Below, piece after piece: positions 1 to 7,934 of a stretch of 64,000 nucleotides of DNA. This DNA is from JAJXWB01 sp046349215 (GTDB lineage Bacteria > Pseudomonadota > Alphaproteobacteria > Rhizobiales > Beijerinckiaceae): contig JAXMCV010000001.1 of the NCBI GenBank assembly GCA_046349215.1, positions 1,178,001 through 1,242,000 on the forward strand, read 5' to 3'. A program made the translations under genes and the position numbers. Positions within the stretch are counted from its first letter, which is position 1; each line of letters starts with the position of its first letter. The notes below the pieces were generated by a model. That model saw only the letters and a list, made by a program, of their open reading frames with translations. It made no database searches and had not been told where the DNA came from.

Positions 1-1262
1 GGGATGCCGCGTTCCTTCGCCTTCTGCACCAGCGGAGTCGTGCCGAGCGCCAGCATCGGGCGCACTTCCTGCATCGCGGCCAGATCCTGCTCGAGCGAGG
101 CGCGATACTGGATGTGGACGCCACGCGACTGCAGCCATTCGCGGTCGGGATCGCTCCAGTCCGTGCGCGGACAGGCGGTGCCGACATAGGGCACTTCGGC
201 GCCGCACTCGATCAGCAGACGGGCGACGAGAAGCTCCGATCCCTCGTAGCCGGAGACGGTGATGCGCCCGTCGATCCGGCGTGCAGCAAGCGCGTCACGG
301 ATCGCCGGCAGGGCGGCGTTCTTTGCGGCCTCGATGTTCTCCTGCGCGACGTTCGCGGCCTGGCCCGCGGCCTCCAGCCAGGCGGCGGTTCCTTCGAATC
401 CGACAGGCGCAGACCCGAACACCGGCCGGCCCGCAAGGCCAAACTCGCGCGTCGTCGCAGTGTAGAACGGATGGATCGCGGCGGCCGCGACGCAATCGAG
501 ATTGGCGTAGAGGTCGCGCCATTCGCGCGCCGGCAATTGCGGCGCGACCGAGAGCCCCATCGGCGCGATCATGCGGCCGATGCCGACGGGATCGGCGGGG
601 AACAATTCGCCGATCAACGAAATCGAGGGTCCTTCGGCCTGCGGGCCGCGCGGACGCTGCACGGGGCCCTGCTCGGCTTCCGTCCGCGCATAGCGCAGCA
701 TCGCGCCCGCCAGCACATCCTTGGCCTCGGCATGCGTCGGAACGCCGAAGCCCGGCACGTCGATGCCGATGATGCGCACGCCGTCGATGTCGCGCGGCAG
801 CCGGTCGAGCGGAATGCCGGAAGCCGTCGGCACGCACAGGTTGATGACGACGACCGCGTCGTAGTCCTCGGGCTTTGCTGTCAGCGCGACGGCGTCGCGG
901 ATGTCCTCGTAGAGCTTGCCCGTGACGAGCGTCTCGGAATCGAACGGCACATAGCCGACTGAACGGCGCGCGCCGTAGAAATGCGAGGTGAAGGTCAGGC
1001 CATAGACGCAACATGCCGAACCCGACAGGATCGTCGCGACGCGGCGCATGCGCAGACCGACGCGCAGCGATCCAAAGGCCGGGCACATGGACTGCGGCTG
1101 GTCGTGCGGACCCTTCGGGTAATCCGCCTGGAGGCGATCGAGAGTCTCGCTCTTGCCTGCAGCGCGCGCCGCCGCGATCATCGTGTCGCGACCGGCATGG
1201 CAGCCGTCGACGGCGGTCGAAGCGCCCGTCCCCTCCTGCCTTGCCTGCGCGATGTCGTCCAT
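1..1262 (-). CDS. bchY: Chlorophyllide a reductase subunit Y, BchY (3' end cut by window edge)
   Basis: One of the two catalytic-component subunits (BchY/BchZ) of chlorophyllide a oxidoreductase, the nitrogenase-like enzyme that reduces ring B on the way to bacteriochlorophyll a. The frame reads open from ATG 1262 to the left edge, about 420 codons, so the C-terminal end is missing. Visible features are an N-terminal MDDIAQARQEGTGASTA, conserved cysteines in QSMCPAFGSLR and GSACCVYGLTFTSHFYGARR, and LVARLLIECGAEVPYVGTAC further on, all of BchY type. It starts 8 nt after the bchX stop and belongs to the bchC-X-Y run; bchZ and puf genes would be expected further left. Confidence 0.93.
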   Translation of the reverse strand, partial: MDDIAQARQEGTGASTAVDGCHAGRDTMIAAARAAGKSETLDRLQADYPKGPHDQPQSMCPAFGSLRVGLRMRRVATILSGSACCVYGLTFTSHFYGARRSVGYVPFDSETLVTGKLYEDIRDAVALTAKPEDYDAVVVINLCVPTASGIPLDRLPRDIDGVRIIGIDVPGFGVPTHAEAKDVLAGAMLRYARTEAEQGPVQRPRGPQAEGPSISLIGELFPADPVGIGRMIAPMGLSVAPQLPAREWRDLYANLDCVAAAAIHPFYTATTREFGLAGRPVFGSAPVGFEGTAAWLEAAGQAANVAQENIEAAKNAALPAIRDALAARRIDGRITVSGYEGSELLVARLLIECGAEVPYVGTACPRTDWSDPDREWLQSRGVHIQYRASLEQDLAAMQEVRPMLALGTTPLVQKAKERGI

Positions 1263-1270
1263 CACGATCC

Positions 1271-2230
1271 TCAATTCGTCTCGTACACGACTTCGAGCGA
1301 CTTGCGCTCGATCGACTCGCGGCCGCACATGTCGGCGAGCGTCGCCGGCTGCAGCACGACATCCCTTCCCACGGCCTCGCCCTTGAACAGGCCCAGCAAC
1401 TGATCCTGCGTGAGCGGCGACGGGCGCATCGGCGGCGCATCGGCCGCAGCGCGCGCGAGATCCTCGAACATCGGGGCCCAGCGGCCGCCCGGCCTGCCGA
1501 TGATCTCGTAGTTCGCGCTCTTGCGGCGGATGTCTTCGTCGGCCGGAATCGCGGCCAGGATCGGCACGCCGGCGGCCTCCGCGAAGGCTTGCGCTTCGCC
1601 CGTGCCATCATCCTTGTTGATGACGATGCCGGCGACGCCGACATTGCCGCCGAGCTTGCGGAAGTAGTCGACCGCCGAGCAGACGTTGTTGGCGACGTAG
1701 AGCGACTGAAGGTCGTTCGAGCCGACGATGATGACCTTCTGGCACATGTCGCGCGCGATCGGCAGGCCGAAGCCGCCGCACACCACGTCGCCCAGGAAGT
1801 CTAGGAGGACGTAGTCAAAGCCCCAGTCGTGGAAGCCGAGCTTCTCGAGAAGCTCGAAGCCGTGAATGATGCCACGCCCGCCGCAGCCGCGACCGACCTC
1901 CGGGCCCCCGAGTTCCATGGCGAACACGCCGTCGCGGATGAAGCAGACGTCGCCGATCTGAACCTGCTCGCCGGCCTGCTTCTTGCGGTGCGAGGTCTCG
2001 ATGATGGTCGGACAGCTGCGACCGCCGAACAGCAGCGATGTCGTGTCGCTCTTGGGATCGCAACCGATCAGCAGGACGCGCTTGCCCTGCTGCGCCATCA
2101 TGTAGGACAGGTTGGCGAGGGTGAAGCTCTTGCCGATGCCGCCCTTGCCGTAGATCGCGATGACCTGCGTCTCGCGCTTGCCCTCGGGTTCTTCTGGAGA
2201 GGCGGGAACCGAGCCGAAAGGTGCGTTCAT
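1271..2230 (-). CDS. bchX: Chlorophyllide a reductase iron-sulfur ATPase, BchX
   Basis: NifH-like electron donor of chlorophyllide a oxidoreductase; it binds ATP and bridges a [4Fe-4S] cluster between two subunits. The 319-aa product shows the P-loop GKGGIGKSFTLANLS near residue 30, GCDPKSDTTS, the cluster cysteines in GRGCGGRG and FLGDVVCGGF, and a C-terminus rich in charged residues. The ATG at 2230 overlaps the bchC stop as ATGA, which fixes the start. A longer upstream in-frame extension into bchC is only open frame. It differs from BchL at 29190 by this context and by the longer C-terminal part. Confidence 0.95.
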   Translation of the reverse strand: MNAPFGSVPASPEEPEGKRETQVIAIYGKGGIGKSFTLANLSYMMAQQGKRVLLIGCDPKSDTTSLLFGGRSCPTIIETSHRKKQAGEQVQIGDVCFIRDGVFAMELGGPEVGRGCGGRGIIHGFELLEKLGFHDWGFDYVLLDFLGDVVCGGFGLPIARDMCQKVIIVGSNDLQSLYVANNVCSAVDYFRKLGGNVGVAGIVINKDDGTGEAQAFAEAAGVPILAAIPADEDIRRKSANYEIIGRPGGRWAPMFEDLARAAADAPPMRPSPLTQDQLLGLFKGEAVGRDVVLQPATLADMCGRESIERKSLEVVYETN

Positions 2231-3153
2231 GGCGTCCTCCACTCCAGAACCATCTTCAGGCAGCCCGGATCGTCGAAAGCCAGGCGATAGGCGTCGGCAG
2301 CGTCGTGCGCGCTGCGCTTGTGGGTGATGAGACCGTCGAGCGACAGACGACCGGATTCGATCAGCGCGCGTGTCGCTTCCAGGTCGTCGGGGCGCCATTC
2401 GGCGGCGCAGCGTATGCGCGCTTCCCGCATGAATGCCGGCGGAAACGAAAAGCTCAGCCGCTCGCTGTAGAAGCCGGCGAGGACGATTTCACCCGAAGGC
2501 GCCAGCCGCGCAATCAGCGCATCGAGCAGGCCGGCGTCGCCGGAGACATCGCAGATGCGCGTATAGTCGTTCCGCGCGTCGCTGTCCGGCGCGAGTATCT
2601 CGTAACCCTCTGCGCCATCGACTCGCTGCGGATTCTGCTCCCAGACGACCGGCGCGCCGCCCTCCAGCACCGTCATGCGCGCGATCAGGCGCCCGAGCAC
2701 GCCGTGACCGACGATGAGATCAGGCAGGCCGTCGGCGATCGCGTGGCGCGCCGTCGCCGCCAGCGCCATGAGCACGCCTCGTTCGGCGAGGGTCTCGGGG
2801 ATCGGGATCACACGCGCAGCCGGCGTCACCAGCCGCGAAGCGGCGCCGCCGAACAGGCCGCGCACGTCGCCGTAGCACCGCGCGCCCGGCACGAAGACAT
2901 TCTGCCCAACCGGCAGTCCGGCAGTGGGGCCGGCGCTCGAGACGCGACCGACGGATTCGTAGCCAGGCACCAGCGGATAGCCCATTCCCGGGAACGGCGG
3001 CATGCGGCCATCCCAAAGGAGTCGCTCGGTGCCGGTGCTTATTCCACTCCACGCGATATCGACGACTACGTCCTCGTCACCCGGCTCGACCAGTGCGAGT
3101 TCTCGCAGCATAAGCGATTTGGGAGCATTCAAGACGACCGCAACAGTGTTCAT
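2227..3153 (-). CDS. bchC: Bacteriochlorophyllide a dehydrogenase, BchC
   Basis: Oxidises the 3-hydroxyethyl group of the bacteriochlorophyllide intermediate to 3-acetyl. The 308-aa protein is a zinc-alcohol-dehydrogenase-like (MDR) enzyme: N-terminal GISTGTERLLWDGRMP with PLVPGYESVGRV, then a Rossmann part around LIVGHGVLGRLIARM. It is first in the bchC-bchX-bchY run, which is coupled by overlap (ATGA with bchX). Its promoter region at 3196-3235 has a TTGACA-N16-TAGGCT promoter and three TGTCA repeats (separate entries), so light/oxygen repression by PpsR is likely. Family assignment is secure; regulation is inferred. Confidence 0.94.
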   Translation of the reverse strand: MNTVAVVLNAPKSLMLRELALVEPGDEDVVVDIAWSGISTGTERLLWDGRMPPFPGMGYPLVPGYESVGRVSSAGPTAGLPVGQNVFVPGARCYGDVRGLFGGAASRLVTPAARVIPIPETLAERGVLMALAATARHAIADGLPDLIVGHGVLGRLIARMTVLEGGAPVVWEQNPQRVDGAEGYEILAPDSDARNDYTRICDVSGDAGLLDALIARLAPSGEIVLAGFYSERLSFSFPPAFMREARIRCAAEWRPDDLEATRALIESGRLSLDGLITHKRSAHDAADAYRLAFDDPGCLKMVLEWRTP

Positions 3154-3195
3154 CGAATGACTCCGCCGTCTGCTGGACGGCCCGTGGAATGTGTA

Positions 3196-3235
3196 AGCCT
3201 AGCTTGTCATCTTTGATTGTCAATTTGTTTTGTCA
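3196..3235 (-). promoter_or_regulatory. bchC promoter with three TGTCA repeats at 13-bp spacing
   Basis: On the minus strand a TTGACA -35 (3218-3223) lies 16 nt from a TAGGCT -10 (3196-3201), pointing at bchC. TGTCA occurs at 3205, 3218 and 3231, exactly 13 bp apart; read on the minus strand adjacent repeats give TGA-N12-ACA, one base off the PpsR/CrtJ consensus TGT-N12-ACA. The crtF stop codon (3220-3222) lies inside the array. Operator function is inferred. Confidence 0.6.
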
Positions 3236-4395
3236 CTTAGGACCTTTTTAGCGGTGATGACGCCGGCGACCAAAGGCATGCGAGAACGCAGGCTCGCAAT
3301 GTCGCCGAAGCCGGCCGCCTCGAGCATTGCCTCTATCTCGGCGGGCCGGCGCGGCCGCCCCGATCCCATGGCCAACAGGTAGAAGCCGAAATAGGCGTCG
3401 CCCATTGGCTCTGCGGCTTTTGCCCCCGCCATGGGTTCGCCGATCACGATCCCGCCGCCGACGGGAAGCGCATGCCAGATGGCGCGCAGCAACGCCGAGG
3501 CGTCGGCGTCGTCGTGGTCGTGCAGGACGCGCACCAGCGAGATCGCATCCGCCCCGGGCGGAAGCGGCTGAGACTTGAAGTCGCACTCATGGACTTCGAT
3601 CGCCGCCCCTGTCTCGATTCTTTCGACATTCCGCCTGGCGACGGCGGCGACGGGCGGCAGGTCGCACAATGCGACCTTCATGTCCGGGTATTGCCTGACA
3701 ACGGCAAGAGCGAATGTTCCGTCGCCGCCGCCCACATCCAGCAGGCGCCGGCTGCCGGCGAACGGTCGCGTCGCCAGAATTTCGTCCGCGACCATGCGCT
3801 GCGATGCCGACATCAATCGGGAATAGTCGCGGACAGCGTCGGGCGTGATCGCGTTTGCATCGGAGCTTCGCGAATAGGGCCAATAGGCGCCGAGCCGCGT
3901 CGATCGCCCCCCGTCCCGCAATAGCCCGACGGGATCGGCGAGATCGGCGTAAAGCATCGCGTGATGGCGCACCATGTCAGCGATGCCGGGAGATCCGGAC
4001 AGCGCCGCTCCCACCGGCCCCAATCCGAAGCGGTCGCCGCTGCGTGGCTGCAGCAGGTCGATAGCGACGGCGGCGTCGAGCAATCGCCGCATCGACTGGG
4101 GCGCAAGATCGCAGAGGGCTGCAAGGTCTTCCGCCGTCCGGGGTCCGCGCGCCAGGATTTCGAACAGGTCGAGCGAGACGCAGGCATGCAGCGTCTGGCT
4201 GTAGACAAAGCCGGCCACAAGGTCGAAGAGCGCGCGCGCACGACGGCGCGCGAAAATGCGCGTGGGCGGAAAGGCTACGGCATACCGACGGAACCGTTCG
4301 CTCGCGAGCAGCCGATCGCGCAGCGCGAGTATTCTGTCGCGCAACGATAATTGCAATTCTTCGCCGCCAGCGCGCAGGGATGCGTCGCCGAACAT
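3220..4395 (-). CDS. crtF: Hydroxyneurosporene O-methyltransferase, CrtF
   Basis: SAM-dependent methylation of the 1-hydroxy group of neurosporene-type carotenoids, late in spheroidene/spirilloxanthin synthesis. The 391-aa product has an N-terminal dimerisation/winged-helix part (DLFEILARGPRTAEDLAALC), the SAM site RRLLDVGGGDGTFALAVV near residue 220, and VRVLHDHDDADASALLRAI near the catalytic region, as in the acetylserotonin-type O-methyltransferase family. It starts 3 nt after the crtE stop, so crtE-crtF form an operon. Its 3' end runs into the bchC promoter, an arrangement seen in purple bacteria where crt messages read through into bchCXYZ. Confidence 0.92.
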   Translation of the reverse strand: MFGDASLRAGGEELQLSLRDRILALRDRLLASERFRRYAVAFPPTRIFARRRARALFDLVAGFVYSQTLHACVSLDLFEILARGPRTAEDLAALCDLAPQSMRRLLDAAVAIDLLQPRSGDRFGLGPVGAALSGSPGIADMVRHHAMLYADLADPVGLLRDGGRSTRLGAYWPYSRSSDANAITPDAVRDYSRLMSASQRMVADEILATRPFAGSRRLLDVGGGDGTFALAVVRQYPDMKVALCDLPPVAAVARRNVERIETGAAIEVHECDFKSQPLPPGADAISLVRVLHDHDDADASALLRAIWHALPVGGGIVIGEPMAGAKAAEPMGDAYFGFYLLAMGSGRPRRPAEIEAMLEAAGFGDIASLRSRMPLVAGVITAKKVLSDKTN

Positions 4396-4398
4396 CGC

Positions 4399-5271
4399 TC
4401 AGGCTGCAGCGCGCAGCAGCTTTTTCGGCACGAAGGACGAGGCTTCCTCGCGCACGAGCTTGCGGAGCGCGTCGCGGCCGGGGCACGCCGGGATCGAATC
4501 CTGCGCGTGCGCGAGAAGGTCTTCGAGCCGCTCCACCGCCGCGGCGACCCCGAAGGAATTTACGACATTCGGGCGCCCGAGCGCGGCATCGCGCCCGACC
4601 GGCTTGCCGATATCGCCATCCTTGGCCAGCACATCCTTGATGTCGTCGGCGACCTGGAAGGCTTCGCCGATGAAATCGCCGAGCGCACGCCAGTCGGCGC
4701 CGTCGCGCCCTGCCGCCGCGGCGCCGGCCATTGTCGCGGCCACGAACAGCGAGCCGGTCTTTTCGCGATGATACTGGCTCAGGTCGAGCGCCTGCTCGCA
4801 TTCCCATGCCTGGCCGGCGACGATGCCCGTCGGACCGCCGACCGAACGGGCGACGATCAGCGTCAGGTCCGCCAGCCGCTGCGGCGCGGCGCGGCCAGCC
4901 CGCGCTATGATCTCGAAGGCCAGAACGATCAGCGCGTCGCCAGCGAGCACCGCCAGAGGCTGACCGAAGGCCTTGTGCACCGAAGGCTTGCCGCGCCGCA
5001 TGTCCGCATTGTCGAAGCACGGCAGGTCGTCGTGCACCAGCGAGGCGCAATGCAGGAGTTCTATCGAGGTTGCGGCGGCGTCGACAAGGGCGGGATCGTC
5101 CGCTCCGCAGGCGCCAGCCACGGCAAGGCAGAGCTTCGGGCGGATGCGCGCGCCGCCCGGAACGACGGCGTGACGCATGGCCGCGGAGAGTCCCGGCGGA
5201 CAACCCGGGCGTTCGACGGATTCGATCGCAGCTTCAACAGCCAGTTCGATGCGCGCCAGAGGATTCATCAA
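4399..5271 (-). CDS. crtE: Geranylgeranyl diphosphate synthase, CrtE
   Basis: Prenyl transferase that makes GGPP for carotenoids and for the bacteriochlorophyll tail. The 290-aa protein has the first aspartate-rich motif HDDLPCFDNADMRRG near residue 85 and the second, QVADDIKDVL, near residue 210, plus GGARIRPKLCLAVAGACG at the N-terminal side, all typical of polyprenyl synthetases. The ATG at 5271 sits behind GGGAGGCGTTG. It is divergent from crtD across an 84-bp region holding two back-to-back promoters. Confidence 0.94.
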   Translation of the reverse strand: MMNPLARIELAVEAAIESVERPGCPPGLSAAMRHAVVPGGARIRPKLCLAVAGACGADDPALVDAAATSIELLHCASLVHDDLPCFDNADMRRGKPSVHKAFGQPLAVLAGDALIVLAFEIIARAGRAAPQRLADLTLIVARSVGGPTGIVAGQAWECEQALDLSQYHREKTGSLFVAATMAGAAAAGRDGADWRALGDFIGEAFQVADDIKDVLAKDGDIGKPVGRDAALGRPNVVNSFGVAAAVERLEDLLAHAQDSIPACPGRDALRKLVREEASSFVPKKLLRAAA

Positions 5272-5295
5272 CGCCTCCCGCCGATATGAAAATGT

Positions 5296-5333
5296 AATGT
5301 CTGCTTGTCACTTTATTATGTCAAGCATATCTT
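5296..5333. promoter_or_regulatory. Divergent crtE/crtD promoters with paired TGTCA sites
   Basis: On the plus strand TTGTCA (5305-5310), 17 nt, TATCTT (5328-5333) points at crtD. On the minus strand TTGACA (5319-5324), 17 nt, GACATT (5296-5301) points at crtE. TGTCA occurs at 5306 and 5319, again 13 bp apart as in front of bchC; on the minus strand this gives TGA-N12-ACA, one mismatch from the PpsR/CrtJ site. A single bound repressor could block both directions. Inferred from pattern only. Confidence 0.6.
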
Positions 5334-5355
5334 ACGTCCGGGAGGCCCCGCTTTC

Positions 5356-6924
5356 ATGGCTCAACCGCAGGCGACCGGGACGGTGGCTGTCATCGGCGCG
5401 GGAATCGGCGGCCTCGCTGCGGCAATCGATCTTGCGCGCTGCGGCTTTCGCGTCGTCGTCCTGGAGCGCGCCGCGCATGTCGGCGGCAAGATGCGCTGCA
5501 CGCCGTCCGCGCTGGGAGCGATCGACGCCGGTCCGACCGTCCTGACGATGAAGCGCGTGTTCGAGGAATTGTTCGCCGACGCCGGCGTTCGTCTCGAGGA
5601 TCGGCTGACCCTGCGCCCGCTGGAGATCCTGGCGCGACATGCATGGCAGGACGGATCGCGGCTCGACCTGTTCGCGGATGCGCGGCGCACGGAAGACGCG
5701 ATCGGCGTCTTTGCGGGCGCGGCGGAGGCGCGCGGCTACCGCCGCTTCAACGCACGCGCCCGACGCACCTTCGCCGCGCTCGAACATTCCTTCATCGACG
5801 CGCCGCGGCCGGGCCCGTTCGAACTCGTCCGGCGCTGCGCGCCGCATGCGCTCGGCGATCTTCTCGGGATCAATCCGTTCGGCACATTGTGGGACGATCT
5901 CGCGCACTATTTTTCGGACGTGCGGCTGCGCCAGCTTTTCGGACGCTATGCGACCTATTGCGGCGCGTCGCCGTTTCTGGCGCCGGCGACCCTGATGCTG
6001 ATCGCTCATGTCGAGCAGGCCGGCGTGTGGAGCGTCGAAGGCGGCATGTATCGCCTCGCCGACGCGCTGCAACGCCTGGCGACCGAGGCGGGCGTCCGCT
6101 TCCGGTTCGGCGCGCATGTCCGGGAAATCGACGTGAGCGAGGGGCGCGCGCGCGCCGTCGTCCTGGAGGATGGCGAACGGATCGACGTCGCCGCCGTCGT
6201 CAGCAACGCCGACGCAGCGGCGCTCGCCGCCGGCGCCTTCGGCGCGCGCGCAGCCGCCGCCCTCCGCATGCGCAATCGCAGTCGCTCGCTGTCGGCGCTC
6301 ACGCTCGCCTGCGCCGGACGTGCGGGCGGATTCGATCTCGTACGCCACAATGTCTTCTTCGGCGCCGACTACGCAGATGAGTTCGACGCGATCTTCCGCA
6401 GGGGGCGCCTGCCGGCGAACCCGACCGTCTATCTCTGCGCGCAGGATCGCTGCGACAGGCCCGATGCCGCGGAGAGCGACGAACGCCTGTTCTGGCTCGT
6501 CAACGCGCCGCCTGCCGGCGACGAAGGCCGCCCCAATCACGAGGAAATCGAGCTATGCCGCAAGAAGGCGACGGCGGTGATGGAATCCTGCGGGCTGACG
6601 ATCGAACCGGCCGGGCCGGAGACGATCACCGGCCCGACGGAATTCAACGAAGCCTTTCCGGGTTCGGGGGGCGCGCTCTACGGGCAGGCGACGCACGGCT
6701 GGCGGGCCTCGTTCCAGCGGCCGGGGTCGCGGACGCGCATTCCCGGCCTCTACCTGGCGGGGGGCGGCGCGCATCCGGGCGCGGGCGTGCCGATCGCGGC
6801 GATCTCGGGACGACTGGCGGCGCAGGCGCTGATGGCGGACCTTGCTTCGCACGTCCCGTCCCGCCGGGCGGCTACGCGTGGTGGTATGTCGACGCGCTCA
6901 GCGATGACCGGCAATTCGGCCTGA
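5356..6924 (+). CDS. crtD: Methoxyneurosporene (1-hydroxycarotenoid 3,4-) dehydrogenase, CrtD
   Basis: FAD-dependent desaturase acting on the 3,4 bond of hydroxylated or methoxylated carotenoids. The 522-aa product starts with the dinucleotide-binding motif VIGAGIGGLAAAIDLARCG near residue 12 and ends with the conserved GLYLAGGGAHPGAGVPIAAI segment of the CrtI/CrtD family. I use ATG 5356 because the Rossmann motif begins shortly after it and GGGAGG precedes it; an upstream ATG at 5305 lies inside the promoter. The last 30 or so codons overlap sequence that in another frame encodes the conserved N-terminus of CrtC (see findings). Confidence 0.93.
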   Translation: MAQPQATGTVAVIGAGIGGLAAAIDLARCGFRVVVLERAAHVGGKMRCTPSALGAIDAGPTVLTMKRVFEELFADAGVRLEDRLTLRPLEILARHAWQDGSRLDLFADARRTEDAIGVFAGAAEARGYRRFNARARRTFAALEHSFIDAPRPGPFELVRRCAPHALGDLLGINPFGTLWDDLAHYFSDVRLRQLFGRYATYCGASPFLAPATLMLIAHVEQAGVWSVEGGMYRLADALQRLATEAGVRFRFGAHVREIDVSEGRARAVVLEDGERIDVAAVVSNADAAALAAGAFGARAAAALRMRNRSRSLSALTLACAGRAGGFDLVRHNVFFGADYADEFDAIFRRGRLPANPTVYLCAQDRCDRPDAAESDERLFWLVNAPPAGDEGRPNHEEIELCRKKATAVMESCGLTIEPAGPETITGPTEFNEAFPGSGGALYGQATHGWRASFQRPGSRTRIPGLYLAGGGAHPGAGVPIAAISGRLAAQALMADLASHVPSRRAATRGGMSTRSAMTGNSA

Positions 6925-6947
6925 CGATCATCGTCTTCGTCGGCAGC

Positions 6948-7763
6948 GTGTTCTCGCCCTATTACGCGTGGGCGCGACGCGGCGGCAGGCGGGCCGATCC
7001 ACAGGATCACTGCGCCTTCAACATCGCGCTCTACGGCGCGCGCGGCGCGCGCTGGGCCATGACCGAACGCGGCGCGCGCAGCCTGGCGCGGGACGACGAT
7101 GCGCTCGCCATTGGACGAAGCTCCATAAGCTACGACGGCGACGCGCTGCTGCTGCGTCTCGACGAGATCTGCGCGCCCCTGCCCCGCCGGCTGCGGGGCT
7201 CGGCCCGCATTCGCTTTCCCGGCCTCGAGACGAGCGCGTACACGCTCGACGCCGCCGGACTTCACGTGTGGCGACCGCTCGCGCCGCGGGCGCGCATCGA
7301 GGTCGAACTCGCCTCGCCGGACTTGCGGTGGAGCGGCGAGTGCTACGTCGACTGCAATCATGGCGCGCGGCCGCTCGAGGATGATTTCACGAGCTGGAAC
7401 TGGTCGCGCGCGCATCTGCGGACGGGTTCGGCGATCGTCTATGAGGCAAGGCGCCGCGACGGCGAAACGACATTGCTCGCACTGCGCCACGGCGCCGGCG
7501 GCGTCGAGACCTTCGCGCCCCCGCCGCTCACGACCCTCGAACGCACGCGCTGGCGGTTGAACGGCGCGACGCGCGCCGACGCGGGATCGACGCCGAAGCT
7601 GCTGCAACGGCTCGAAGACGCGCCCTTCTACGCACGCTCCGTGCTCGGCCTGCGCCTCCTCGGCGAAGACACGATCGCTGTTCACGAGAGCCTGTCCCTC
7701 GACCGCTTCAAGGCGACGGCGACCCAATTGATGCTGCCGTTCCGGATGCCGCGGCGCGCCTGA
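6948..7763 (+). CDS. crtC: Hydroxyneurosporene synthase (carotenoid 1,2-hydratase), CrtC; start uncertain
   Basis: Adds water to the 1,2 double bond of neurosporene/lycopene. Family signatures are VFSPYYAWARRGG, WRPLAPRARIEVEL and a GECYVDCNHGARPLEDDF segment followed by WNWSRAH. The conserved CrtC part PVPPGGYAWWYVDALSDD is encoded from about 6858 in this frame, inside the end of crtD, yet between the distant ATG 6555 and GTG 6948 there is no ATG, GTG or TTG in frame. GTG 6948 is the first usual start; a CTG at 6921 overlaps the crtD stop as CTGA. Start, or a CrtD-CrtC frameshift, is unresolved. It converges with the small orf at 7767 (3-nt gap). Confidence 0.85.
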   Translation: MFSPYYAWARRGGRRADPQDHCAFNIALYGARGARWAMTERGARSLARDDDALAIGRSSISYDGDALLLRLDEICAPLPRRLRGSARIRFPGLETSAYTLDAAGLHVWRPLAPRARIEVELASPDLRWSGECYVDCNHGARPLEDDFTSWNWSRAHLRTGSAIVYEARRRDGETTLLALRHGAGGVETFAPPPLTTLERTRWRLNGATRADAGSTPKLLQRLEDAPFYARSVLGLRLLGEDTIAVHESLSLDRFKATATQLMLPFRMPRRA

Positions 7764-7766
7764 CCG

Positions 7767-7934
7767 TCACGCCCCGTCGGTCGCGCTGTCCCGTTCCGCC
7801 TGTTCGCGCTTCTTCGCCTCCTCGCGATCGCGACGGATCGAGCGTCGCGTCTTCACGAGTTCGAACACGAGAAATCCGACGAGAGCGAGTTCGAGTAGCA
7901 GCCAGGGATAATTCGCGATGTCGGCGAGGCTCAC
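7767..7934 (-). CDS. Small single-pass membrane protein downstream of crtB (unknown function)
   Basis: A 55-aa frame opened by GTG at 7934 that overlaps the crtB stop as GTGA, the same coupling used elsewhere in the cluster. It has a hydrophobic stretch (YPWLLLELALVGFLVFELV, residues about 9-27) followed by a very charged tail rich in R, K, E and D, so a one-helix membrane protein with a cytoplasmic basic/acidic tail is likely. I do not recognise a named family. It occupies a position where some purple bacteria carry tspO (crtK), but the sequence is not TspO. Being real is inferred from coupling and composition. Confidence 0.6.
   Translation of the reverse strand: MSLADIANYPWLLLELALVGFLVFELVKTRRSIRRDREEAKKREQAERDSATDGA

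Noticed and set aside
295..1644. A 449-codon minus-strand frame across bchY-bchX
   Set aside because: It is out of frame with both recognised reductase subunits and arginine-rich without motifs.
7767..7934. TspO/CrtK at the crtB 3' side
   Set aside because: The product is only 55 residues with one helix; TspO has five helices and tryptophan-rich motifs that are absent.
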